Assembly: GCA_022840285.1 (NCBI GenBank) | Contig: JALHIE010000087.1 | Span: forward strand, 1-27,352 | From: Porphyromonadaceae bacterium | Lineage (GTDB): Bacteria > Bacteroidota > Bacteroidia > Bacteroidales > Dysgonomonadaceae | Length of the DNA: 27,352 bases | Direction of reading: 5' to 3' | Part shown: in pieces, positions 14,220-21,240 of the stretch | Numbering within the stretch: position 1 is the first letter of the stretch | Layout: every line of letters begins with the position of its first letter | Program-made: the position numbers and the translations under genes | Notes under the pieces: model-generated | What the model was told of the DNA's origin: nothing | The model's input: the letters and a program-made list of their open reading frames with translations, nothing else | Databases searched by the model: none

Positions 14220-17200
14220 AGTAAACAGTCACCTGACCAAGCAATCCAAAAGGAATCAGGCAATAATCGTCACGCCAAAGAGTGGAAGTTCCATTCAACC
14301 TGAGCTCATACCAGTTGTTGTCACCCCCTTCGTTTGGCCACAATGGGTTACCGGTGAAACTTGCCGGCCCAACTTTTTTCAACTCGCCATCCGAATGGTG
14401 ATGAGGGCCTAATAGATTGCGCAATGAATTAACCAGCTCAATCTCAACTCTATTTTCCCCATCTTCTATTGCCCGGGAAATATCTGTCTCCCACGGACCA
14501 AAAATTCTGGGCTCAAATTCTGTGCCATTAACCCTTATAGTCACTGCAATTGATTCAAATGATGGAATTGACAGGAAATACTTTTTCGACTGGTTTATTT
14601 TTTCAACACTAAAGGTATTACTCAACAAGAACTTCCCCGCATAAAACGGATAGCCTTGCAGAACCAAATCGTCATTAAACAACTCTTTTTCGTTGGATAT
14701 TTCAAATCGGTCCATGTGATAAACCGGTTTTTCGACAAGCGTCTTGTCGCTGTATTTTTGGGACACACCGAAAGGCTTGGCTGACGGAACAGCAGTAACT
14801 GCAAAATCGCCGATTAGGTAGATGCTTTCTATTTCGGTACCGTATCTTTTGACGGCATTTAGACTTGATAATTCGGGTGCTACATAATCAACCACCATCT
14901 CAATTTCATTTTTTCCTTCCCTTAACGCTCCAGAGATGTTTTGAACACAAAAGGCATGGTCAAGATAATATTCATTGTTTTCAAAATTTATTTCTCTACC
15001 ATTAATCGATATCCTGTACAAGTGAGGCTGTTCTACCACAAGCGAGCAATTAGTCGGGACATCAGCCACTTGTGGTTCAAATTTCAGGATAAGGCTGCCG
15101 TTAAACCGCTCTTTCGTGAGACGCTGGTGAATACCAATCACCGGTTCGGGATTACTGAATGTTTTTCCATTATCGGTTGAATAACGCGCGAAATCCAGGG
15201 TCAAAGCATTGGGATCAAGTCGTTTTCCCTGCCATGCACCTTGGATCTGAGCCAATTCAGTTTTCAATCCGGGAGGCTGATAAACTTCAGTAACATCAAC
15301 CTCTTTCGACGCTTCGCCAAAAGTGACAACCCACGATTGCGTAGCCGCAAAATGGAGTTTTATCCGTCCATCTTCTCCAGGGACCAATATCATAGAACGA
15401 CCATTTTCAGGATTCCAGAGTGCCGGGTTAGTTATCGATGATGAAAACAAAAGATCAAGCTTCACCTCTTTTAGCCGCGAAGTATTGGATAATTGCAATA
15501 TGCCGCCGTGGTTTACTTTCCGGAAATGAGACCAAATCAATTCGTTGTCGGTCCCCATTACTTTATAGCCTGCAGGAAGAATCTCGTCGAGCACCTCCGC
15601 AAAATCGTTTTCCACAACCAAACGACTGGTTTTTTTCAGGGATTTAATGGCTTCAGGGTTCAACTTTCCATCAACATATTCAGGGTAACGTTCATACACC
15701 AGAATTTTTCCTCCCGAAGCATTGAATTTTTCGAGAAGATCGAGCGTACTGCTTCTTATAACCAACATGTTGGGCAGAACGATTAATTTATAAGCCATCT
15801 TCCCGACAACCATTTCGTTGTTTTCGAATGTTGCGATTTCAGCTAAAATCTGTTCGTCGCCTAAATCATAATCCCGATGGCTTTTTTGCAACAGATTCAG
15901 GCATTGATTGTATTTATGATAACTGTCATTTCTGATCCCCAGGTATTCCGATTCAAGCGGATGGATTACCAACAAGTCGGCGGCATATTCCCCAATTGTA
16001 TTCACGTAGCACATACGCGCCGAATAATCCTCGAACAACTTATTGTACTTCCAGTATGGTTGTGCCTGACTGAAGTTTGGAGGATAATCTCGCTTACGTT
16101 CCCCTTTCATACTATACGAAGAAAGGTGAGGAACGATAAAATTAATACCATTGATAGTCAACCAATCAAGCAGCCATTTACGGTCTTCAAAGCTCATGTT
16201 CTGGCCGCTGATGCCGTAGGATTCGCTCATTCTCCGGGCAATACCGTACTGGTTCGCAACGCTTGAAACGCTCTTTGGCACGTTTAGCGGAGGGTAATGC
16301 AAGCCCAGCTGGTCAATACCGGGCATTTGCATGTGTCGGTAGTTGACCATGGAGTTTCCTGAATTGACCATTGCCGAATGAAAATCTTCTTCTCCGTTAA
16401 GGTGACCCGTAAACACAGCATCCATTCCTGCGTTGTAGTTTCCGATCTGTCGGGTAAAATTTTCTTCGAAGCAACGGGAAATCGTTTGATAATAATCGTA
16501 ACGAACTTTCGTGTAGTTGCCAATAGTATCAAACAACATTGGAATTACCGGCAGAAGATCATAACCGTGCATTTCTTTGAATCTCTCAACAACAACCGGA
16601 GAAAAGCTTACCGAACCTTCCTTTCCCCCCGATACTCTTGGTGAGATTTGTGGTTCATCGGTAAAAATTCCGGGTACCGTCTTTCCGATTTCGTCTTTAT
16701 ACCGGTTAAGATAAGGAGCATAAGCGCTATCGATAAATGACTTCACCATATCAGGATTTAACAGATCGGAATAACAAGTACCATTGAACCAGCCGTTTCC
16801 CATTCTGGCTTTATGTATGACGTACTTGAAGCGATCGTCCTCATATAAAACCTGATCAATATCACCTATTTTCTCGTTTTTATCCATCCGGCTTAAACAC
16901 CTGGCGTGAAAATCATCGGTCATGAGCGGTATTTTTCCACCGGCAAATCCGCTTGGCCATTTATCTTCATCATAAAACCAGGCTTTAATGCCGGCCTCCT
17001 TGGATGTACGAACAGCTGCATCCATCACTTCCCACCATTCAGGTCCCATATATTCTGTCAATAATCCACCGCGGCTGTGCAGGAAACTACCTCCGAAACC
17101 AGCATCTTTAAAACTTTTAATCTGACGGATAACCTCTGCAGTATCCAGTTTATCGTTGAGTGAATAAAACGGGGCGGATCGATAATCAACCGGAGGATTG

Positions 17201-17310
17201 AAAAAAATGTCTGCACCGATCCATTCGCCCGGTACTTTGGACCTGGTACATCCAACAATAAAGAGTAAAATGGCTATTAAACAGTAATGGATTTTCATGC
17301 TGTTGATCAA
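14209..17310 (-). CDS. Large lipoprotein glycoside hydrolase (GH106/rhamnosidase-like)
   Basis: A protein of about 1030 residues. It has a lipoprotein signal (MKIHYCLIAILLFIVGC, Cys21; the ATG at 17298 is the likelier start), so it is exported and anchored. A TIM-barrel-type catalytic region follows: DAGFGGSFLHSRGG (69-82), EWWEVMD (91-97), KAWFYDEDKWPSGFAGG (109-125) and GIFTDEPQI (214-222), patterns shared by GH106-like and other 'glycosyl hydrolase' proteins of Bacteroidota acting on plant or host glycans. The C-terminal third has beta-sandwich, sugar-binding-like features (CSLVVEQPHLYRISINGREI). The closest guess is an alpha-L-rhamnosidase-related enzyme, but I cannot fix the substrate. 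Downstream of the phosphatase-fold lipoprotein on the same strand; no SusCD pair is visible in the window. It overlaps trxB by 11 bp, tail to tail. Confidence 0.7.
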   Translation of the reverse strand: MINSMKIHYCLIAILLFIVGCTRSKVPGEWIGADIFFNPPVDYRSAPFYSLNDKLDTAEVIRQIKSFKDAGFGGSFLHSRGGLLTEYMGPEWWEVMDAAVRTSKEAGIKAWFYDEDKWPSGFAGGKIPLMTDDFHARCLSRMDKNEKIGDIDQVLYEDDRFKYVIHKARMGNGWFNGTCYSDLLNPDMVKSFIDSAYAPYLNRYKDEIGKTVPGIFTDEPQISPRVSGGKEGSVSFSPVVVERFKEMHGYDLLPVIPMLFDTIGNYTKVRYDYYQTISRCFEENFTRQIGNYNAGMDAVFTGHLNGEEDFHSAMVNSGNSMVNYRHMQMPGIDQLGLHYPPLNVPKSVSSVANQYGIARRMSESYGISGQNMSFEDRKWLLDWLTINGINFIVPHLSSYSMKGERKRDYPPNFSQAQPYWKYNKLFEDYSARMCYVNTIGEYAADLLVIHPLESEYLGIRNDSYHKYNQCLNLLQKSHRDYDLGDEQILAEIATFENNEMVVGKMAYKLIVLPNMLVIRSSTLDLLEKFNASGGKILVYERYPEYVDGKLNPEAIKSLKKTSRLVVENDFAEVLDEILPAGYKVMGTDNELIWSHFRKVNHGGILQLSNTSRLKEVKLDLLFSSSITNPALWNPENGRSMILVPGEDGRIKLHFAATQSWVVTFGEASKEVDVTEVYQPPGLKTELAQIQGAWQGKRLDPNALTLDFARYSTDNGKTFSNPEPVIGIHQRLTKERFNGSLILKFEPQVADVPTNCSLVVEQPHLYRISINGREINFENNEYYLDHAFCVQNISGALREGKNEIEMVVDYVAPELSSLNAVKRYGTEIESIYLIGDFAVTAVPSAKPFGVSQKYSDKTLVEKPVYHMDRFEISNEKELFNDDLVLQGYPFYAGKFLLSNTFSVEKINQSKKYFLSIPSFESIAVTIRVNGTEFEPRIFGPWETDISRAIEDGENRVEIELVNSLRNLLGPHHHSDGELKKVGPASFTGNPLWPNEGGDNNWYELRLNGTSTLWRDDYCLIPFGLLGQVTVYSTE

Positions 17311-17423
17311 TTAATTAAATTTACAAAACCGTTAACTTGTTCGGAGCGCTCTACATACAGCGTCCAAACCTGGGAAACAAGTATACATAAATAGCATTTT
17401 GGAAAATGCAAACATCATCAGGT

Positions 17424-18356
17424 CTATTCTATTACAACTTGCGAAACGACAGGAAAATGGTCGGACGGAAATCGGCATTCTCCGTAAAAATCGGTGATGA
17501 CACCATAGTTTAGCACTTTTACCTGCCCACTTGTGAAAATATAATCAATTCTCCTGCTTCGGGGACGTACCGGTGCAGAATTGCCTGAACTTTCTTCATC
17601 TCTCTGTCGAGTCCTTGCTACAAGTAGCGAATCCATTCGACGTTCGCGGTCAGGATCATATTGAAATCCGCTCGACGTTCTTTCCGGTCCATAGGGCGGA
17701 ATTTCGGTTATCTTATATGCATCATTCAAGATGGTTTCCAGCGTAGCTATCTGTTCGGTCTCGGGAGTCGAATTCAGGTCACCAACACATATTACCGGCC
17801 TGTCTACCGCAATTTCTTTTATTTTTGAGACCATGAGTTTAGCCGATTCACGACGCGCTACCGCTCCCAGGTTGTCGAAATGGACACTGAAAAAAAAGAA
17901 TTCATTTTTATTTACCCGGTCACGAAACCTCCCCCATGAGCAAATCCGTTTGTTCACCCTCGAATCCCAGCCGATAGTAGGTTTGTCGGGAGTTTCGCTC
18001 AGCCAGAAGTCGCCTGAATCGAGTAGTTTAAAACGCTCTTTCTTATAGAAGATAGCGCAGTGCTCACCCGCTTGTTTTCCGTCGTCCCGACCTTTACCGT
18101 ACCAGGCATACTGTTGAAGCTCTGCAATGTCGTTCACCTGATTAAACATTCCTTCCTGAATTCCAAAGATATCAAAACTGTGAAACCGGATCAACGCTTT
18201 GACATGCTCTTTGCGATTGGCCCAAACATTGGTCCCGTCGTGCGGATTATCATACCGGATGTTGTAAGAGGCCACAACAACCGGAGTTTTTTTCTGAGCA
18301 CACCCGGACAGCATAAATGCCAGAAACACTATTGGCAGCATCTGTACTTTATTCAT
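17424..18356 (-). CDS. Lipoprotein of the endonuclease/exonuclease/phosphatase superfamily
   Basis: A 310-residue protein with a lipobox signal (MLPIVFLAFMLSGCAQ). The catalytic motifs of the EEP (DNase I / sphingomyelinase-like) fold occur in order: VVASYNIRYDN, IFGIQEG (Glu metal ligand), FFSVHFDN (catalytic His), VGDLNSTPE (Asp and Asn), and SDHFPVV (Asp-His pair). Members hydrolyse phosphodiester or phosphomonoester bonds in nucleic acids, phospholipids or inositol phosphates; the export signal favours an extracellular substrate such as a phosphorylated glycan or lipid. It stands about 110 bp upstream of the glycosidase on the same strand and may be co-transcribed with it. Confidence 0.85.
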   Translation of the reverse strand: MNKVQMLPIVFLAFMLSGCAQKKTPVVVASYNIRYDNPHDGTNVWANRKEHVKALIRFHSFDIFGIQEGMFNQVNDIAELQQYAWYGKGRDDGKQAGEHCAIFYKKERFKLLDSGDFWLSETPDKPTIGWDSRVNKRICSWGRFRDRVNKNEFFFFSVHFDNLGAVARRESAKLMVSKIKEIAVDRPVICVGDLNSTPETEQIATLETILNDAYKITEIPPYGPERTSSGFQYDPDRERRMDSLLVARTRQRDEESSGNSAPVRPRSRRIDYIFTSGQVKVLNYGVITDFYGECRFPSDHFPVVSQVVIE

Positions 18357-18396
18357 TCTATCAAATTTAAATATTTTGAGTTATCCTGTTAATTAC

Positions 18397-18939
18397 CTAA
18401 TATTTCATATGTTGCACAGCCGAAGTAGATAAAGTATCACATTCGGTATAAAATTTCATGTTGGTTACCCTTACAGTACCGGGTACGGTGTCCGAATTTT
18501 CAAAAGACCATCCGGTAATCCGGTCTCCCTCTGATTGTTTATTCCCAAAGGAATAATCCGTTCCCAATGTATGTTCAGGGCCTCCGTTTTCCCTTACGTA
18601 AACGGAGTATGTTCGATACGGCAAATCCACAGTGAAGCGAAAATGATATCGCTTGCCGAAAGAATACCCGATGGTTGAAGTTGAAAAAACACTCCCATTG
18701 CGGGCTTCTATTTTACCGTTAGTAAAAAAACGAATAGCTCATTCCTGACCGGCATATTCCGCGGTTGAGTCGCCCTGGATTCCGATTGTTCCGTCCATGT
18801 TGTTGGCATACAGATGCATTAAAGCATTTTGAAAGCTATATATTGCCAGTATTCCAAGTACCAGCAATCTCCCTTTATTTATGGAAGAAAAATCACGTAC
18901 AAGATTCATTCCTATAAATCCATGCTTCATAGTAATCAA
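18397..18939 (-). pseudogene. Remnant of a secreted protein with a C-terminal lectin-like domain
   Basis: The minus-strand frame opens with an N-terminal segment containing a hydrophobic stretch (GRLLVLGILAIYSF) that then passes abruptly into NNMDGTIGIQGDSTAEYAGQ, hits an in-frame TGA at 18739-18741, and continues in the same frame with AIRFFTNGKIEARNGSVF, then YHFRFTVDLPYRTYSVYV and VPGTVRVTNMKF to a TAG at 18397. The second part resembles the beta-sandwich (LamG/concanavalin-like) module attached to Bacteroidota polysaccharide lyases and related surface proteins. The TGA probably replaces a sense codon, and the signal-like start appears joined directly to the end of a much larger protein. 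No function is left. Confidence 0.6.
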
Positions 18940-19063
18940 TTCATTTCCGTATATAAACCCGTTAGCTCCCGATAACCATTATAAGCATCGTTATAACCCA
19001 TTTACTTATTATCAGATAGAGGCAATAGGGGTTGCTTTTTTGTTAGAACGCGACTTAAAGCGT

Positions 19064-19286
19064 AAGATACAAAAAAGCTCAATCAACTAACCATGAACTG
19101 ATTGAGCTTAAACATAATGTATCTTTTGCGGAGAGAGAACGGCAAACCTTACCCTCCATATAACTTAAAGTCAATACTTTATTCTTCCGGGATTTTTATC
19201 GGTAACGAATCAGGCACAACTTTACAGAGCCTTATTTGTACACCTCTGACCTGTGCTCTTTTGCATATATCCCGGGTTCAAAGTTA
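19064..19286 (-). ncRNA. Structured small RNA, copy A, with promoter and terminator
   Basis: Read on the minus strand there is a perfect -7 element TAACTTTG (19286-19279), a predicted 5' end near 19274, about 150 bases of conserved sequence ending TCTCTCTCCGCAA (19138-19126), and an intrinsic terminator: a perfect 11-bp stem AAGCTCAATCA / TGATTGAGCTT (19075-19085 with 19099-19109) plus a T tract. AAGATACA/TGTATCTT (19064-19071, 19118-19125) can extend the stem. The 5' end CCGGGAT (19275-19269) pairs perfectly with ATCCCGG (19193-19187). No open frame on this strand fits. Copy B at 19836-20042 shares the layout with compensatory changes. Candidate known families are 6S-like RNA or the Bacteroidales-1 motif; I cannot confirm either. 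Confidence 0.72.
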
Positions 19287-19356
19287 CAACTATTTTTAGA
19301 ATAAGCAATTATTAATGGTCTTGCAAACTTAGCCATCCTAATGGCCAGGATTTAGG

Positions 19357-19704
19357 TCATGCTACAGTGGCTCTCGAGACAGGAGTTCCGGATACCTGCA
19401 TCCGTCGCCAGTCGGGACTTCCATTGCGTCCTTTGGCAGCAAAAAGGCAAGACGTCACCCCGATTGTCCAGCGTCATGTCACGTTCCGTTTCAGCAATCT
19501 TTTTGGAGTCTTCGTTTGTGACTGGACTTCATGTCCGGGGAGACTGCCCATTCCTTTCTGCGGGAACTCTTTCCGTCAACGATATAAAAGAAAGGGAACA
19601 ATACCCAATTCCCGTGCCTGCCCGGAAACATTCTTGCGCTCGAAACTTAATTTGACGGCATTATCTTTAAATGCCTTGTCATAATGTGTTCTTTGTTTTC
19701 TCAT
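19357..19704 (-). pseudogene. IS3-family transposase OrfA remnant
   Basis: The minus strand from ATG 19704 reads MRKQRTHYDKAFKDNAVKLS and ARELGIVPFLLYR, the helix-turn-helix part of IS3-family OrfA. An in-frame TGA at 19576-19578 stands where the family has Trp (LLYRW). Further on a base is missing around VQSQT; in the shifted frame the helical part resumes (EDSKKIAETERDMT). The end is again shifted. OrfB is absent and no terminal inverted repeats were recognised. The remnant lies exactly between the two small RNA copies and is certainly dead. Confidence 0.75.
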
Positions 19705-19765
19705 ACTTTGACAAATGTAAGTTTTTTATGCTTAACAAATACTATAACTGATACATTGGCCTCCT

Positions 19766-19802
19766 TGCCGTATCTAAAATACGGGTAGGATAGACACTAT
19801 CC
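19766..19802. repeat. Two adjacent small hairpins
   Basis: CCGTAT-CTAAA-ATACGG (19768-19784) and GGATAG-ACA-CTATCC (19788-19802), both perfect. They lie between the dead orfA and small RNA copy B. They might be the remains of an insertion-sequence end or of an untranslated leader; no function can be assigned. Confidence 0.4.
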
Positions 19803-19835
19803 CAAAGTGAAATGCAACCATCAATTCTTGGGTAT

Positions 19836-20042
19836 AAAAAAAAGGTGCAAATCTCGCAACTGCCTGATTTACATCCTTTATTGCGGAGAGAGAGGTCGGT
19901 GAACCTTTCCTCTTATATGCTTAAAAGTCAATGCTTTTATTTTTCCAAACTTGTTATCGGTAACGATTTAGGCACAAAATTTAACACCTAATTGTCCACC
20001 TTTGACCTATGCTTGTCTGCATATATCTTGGGTTCAAAGATA
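19836..20042 (-). ncRNA. Structured small RNA, copy B, with promoter and terminator
   Basis: Paralogue of copy A. The minus strand has a perfect -7 element TATCTTTG (20042-20035), a predicted 5' end near 20030, the conserved block TCGTTACCGATA (19966-19955; identical in copy A at 19208-19197) and TCTCTCTCCGCAA (19893-19881). It ends in a hairpin GGATGTAAATC / GATTTGCACC followed by eight T (19876-19836). From the 5' stem to the CCGCAA block the distance is 150-151 bases in both copies. The 5' stem of copy A, CCGGGA/TCCCGG, is CCAAGA/GTTTGG here: GG-CC pairs replaced by AA-TT pairs, i.e. pairing kept while sequence changed. This supports a functional RNA. Family unknown; see copy A. Confidence 0.72.
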
Positions 20043-20093
20043 CAACATATTTCTTAATAAACAATCATTCTGAATAAGAATAACTTAGCTCAG

Positions 20094-20139
20094 GTGCAAG
20101 GTGCAAGTCTATCTATATATAGATACTTGCACCTTGCAC
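20094..20139. repeat. 46-nt near-perfect palindrome built from GTGCAAG repeats
   Basis: Two GTGCAAG units in tandem (20094-20107), a 2-nt bulge, TATCTA-TATA-TAGATA (20110-20125), then two CTTGCAC units (20126-20139). It forms a 20-bp hairpin with a four-base loop. There is no clean T tract after it, so it is a weak terminator candidate; it may be an element boundary, a recombinase or regulator site, or an RNA-processing signal. It stands at the change from chromosome-like to AT-rich accessory sequence. Confidence 0.55.
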
Positions 20140-20254
20140 TTGTTTCTGACTTGTTTTGAAAAAATGCAGTATTTTATGTCATTAATGTAATCTCTTGCTA
20201 TTAATAAATTTAAAACTCATACTCCTTGCTTACTCGTATTCTGAACGAAATCAC

Positions 20255-20262
20255 TATCTTTG
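20255..20262 (+). promoter_or_regulatory. -7 promoter element for the structured leader and DHFR-like gene
   Basis: TATCTTTG, a perfect TAnnTTTG, about 255 bases before the ATG at 20518; the transcript would start near 20268 and carry a 250-nt untranslated leader. Confidence 0.6.
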
Positions 20263-20267
20263 CATCA

Positions 20268-20517
20268 GGTAAATAGATTTTTTACGGATTCGTCCGTTTT
20301 ATATAACATAACGTTCGCTGAACGTCTCACCACGAAAACTGGCACTTTTCATACAGACGAGACAACAGTCGCAATGTTCATACTATACGAAAGTATGGCG
20401 TGGGCTTGCCTGTTTCGTCTGTGGGTATGCCAGTACCTCGTGGTGGAATAGTGTGAGTTCCACGCTTTTTCTTTTGAGGTACAGCGAGCAACAGTATAAA
20501 CACTAAAATCAAGAAAC
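20268..20517 (+). promoter_or_regulatory. Long structured leader with attenuator-like terminator
   Basis: The untranslated leader folds by eye into: CGGA-TTCG-TCCG (20285-20296), ACGTTC-GCT-GAACGT (20311-20325), and a long arm made of CACCACGA/TCGTGGTG (20328-20335, 20438-20445), ACTGGCA/TGCCAGT (20338-20344, 20428-20434), CAGACGAGACA/TGTTTCGTCTG (20354-20364, 20411-20421) and the tip CATACT/AGTATG (20379-20384, 20392-20397). Directly after it GTGGAA/TTCCAC (20443-20448, 20458-20463) or GTGTG/CACGC (20451-20465) precedes TTTTTCTTTT, an intrinsic terminator. Its first arm overlaps the last arm of the long stem, so the two folds exclude each other, as in attenuators and riboswitches. The signal sensed is unknown. 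Confidence 0.55.
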
Positions 20518-21048
20518 ATGGGAAAGATTAAAGTTTACATTGCCGCTTCACTCGATGGATACATCGCTCGACCTGACGGAGATTTAGATTGGCTAACCGA
20601 ATTTCCAAACCCCACAAAAGAAGACTATGGGTATAATGAAATGCTAACTTCTGTAGATACTGTTATCATGGGAGGAAGAACTTATCATGAATTATCATGC
20701 ATGGATATTTTATGGCCATACAAGGATAAGAAAACTTTTGTGGTATCTCATAAAGCGATAGATACAAAAGAAAACATAGAGTTTATAACAGATAATATTA
20801 TCGAACGAATATCTGATCTCAAAAATAGAAGCAGTCAGGATATTTGGCTAGCTGGTGGTGGAGAATTAATCACCATGTGCATAAATGCAGGCTTGGTTGA
20901 TGAGATGCAAATCTGCTACATCCCCGTAATTTTAGGTTCAGGCATTCCATTGTTTCCCAGCAACCCCAAAGAATCTAATTGGGAATTGAGAGAAAATATT
21001 GCCTACGCTTCCGGCATTATAAAATTGAGTTATAGACTATTGAGATAA
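20518..21048 (+). CDS. Dihydrofolate reductase-family (RibD C-terminal-like) protein
   Basis: A 176-residue protein that starts MGKIKVYIAASLDGYIARPD, the first strand and substrate loop of the DHFR/RibD-C superfamily. It carries DTVIMGGRTYHE (47-58, nucleotide-binding region) and DIWLAGGGELI (about 113-123, the Gly-rich cofactor loop), and ends in a beta strand (GIIKLSYRLLR). These enzymes reduce pterin or pyrimidine-type substrates with NAD(P)H. It is not a classical FolA and trimethoprim resistance cannot be claimed. It sits first in the accessory gene row behind a long structured leader. Related 'dihydrofolate reductase family proteins' occur in Bacteroidota resistance islands; its role there is not known to me. 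Confidence 0.8.
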   Translation: MGKIKVYIAASLDGYIARPDGDLDWLTEFPNPTKEDYGYNEMLTSVDTVIMGGRTYHELSCMDILWPYKDKKTFVVSHKAIDTKENIEFITDNIIERISDLKNRSSQDIWLAGGGELITMCINAGLVDEMQICYIPVILGSGIPLFPSNPKESNWELRENIAYASGIIKLSYRLLR

Positions 21049-21100
21049 TCACGTATGTAGCATTTTGAAGAAATGGTTAGGTTTATTCGACTATTATTCA

Positions 21101-21108
21101 TACATTTG
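21101..21108 (+). promoter_or_regulatory. -7 promoter element of the ABC-F gene
   Basis: TACATTTG, a perfect TAnnTTTG, gives a transcript start near 21114 and a leader of about 125 bases before the ATG at 21241. Confidence 0.6.
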
Positions 21109-21131
21109 CAATCGAATTTAAAAATACTCTG

Positions 21132-21240
21132 ATGAAAATAAACAATTAATAGTTGGTTTTAATTAAACCGACACCATAGAGTTCTACATACCTTCGGTTT
21201 AATCCGATTCCTCTTTGGAATCACTATTAATTGTTGCAAA
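21132..21240 (+). promoter_or_regulatory. Attenuator-type leader with a possible 5-codon leader peptide
   Basis: A tiny frame ATG AAA ATA AAC AAT TAA (21132-21149, MKINN) overlaps the first arm of a perfect 13-bp stem, AACAATTAATAGT / ACTATTAATTGTT (21141-21153, 21223-21235), whose second arm ends 5 bp before the ABC-F start and so hides its ribosome-binding region. Inside it lie ATTAAACCGA/TCGGTTTAAT (21162-21171, 21194-21203), GATTCC-TCTTT-GGAATC (21206-21222) and the competing GGTTT/AAACC. A ribosome stalled by an antibiotic on the short frame would open the outer stem, the scheme known for macrolide and lincosamide resistance genes. Confidence 0.6.

Noticed and set aside
19126..19138. TTGCGGAGAGAGA resembles the reverse complement of a tRNA-Ser 3' end, suggesting an integration site
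   Set aside because: The match stops after about 15 bases, no T-arm GTTCGA follows, and the same block is part of both small RNA copies with their own promoters and terminators.
19102..19299. 65-codon plus-strand frame
   Set aside because: It runs through small RNA copy A on the opposite strand and is not kept in copy B.
18739..19578. Two in-frame TGA codons (18739-18741 and 19576-19578), the second at a conserved Trp, hinting at TGA recoding
   Set aside because: Intact genes in the window, such as the thioredoxin-like gene and atpC, use TGA as their stop, and both affected frames carry other damage. Ordinary pseudogene decay explains it.
19359..19684. Two overlapping plus-strand frames of about 100 codons
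   Set aside because: The minus strand here encodes IS3 OrfA sequence; the plus frames are its complement.
20260..20451. A 63-codon frame through the DHFR leader
   Set aside because: It would need a TTG start, lies entirely in strongly base-paired leader sequence and encodes no recognisable protein.
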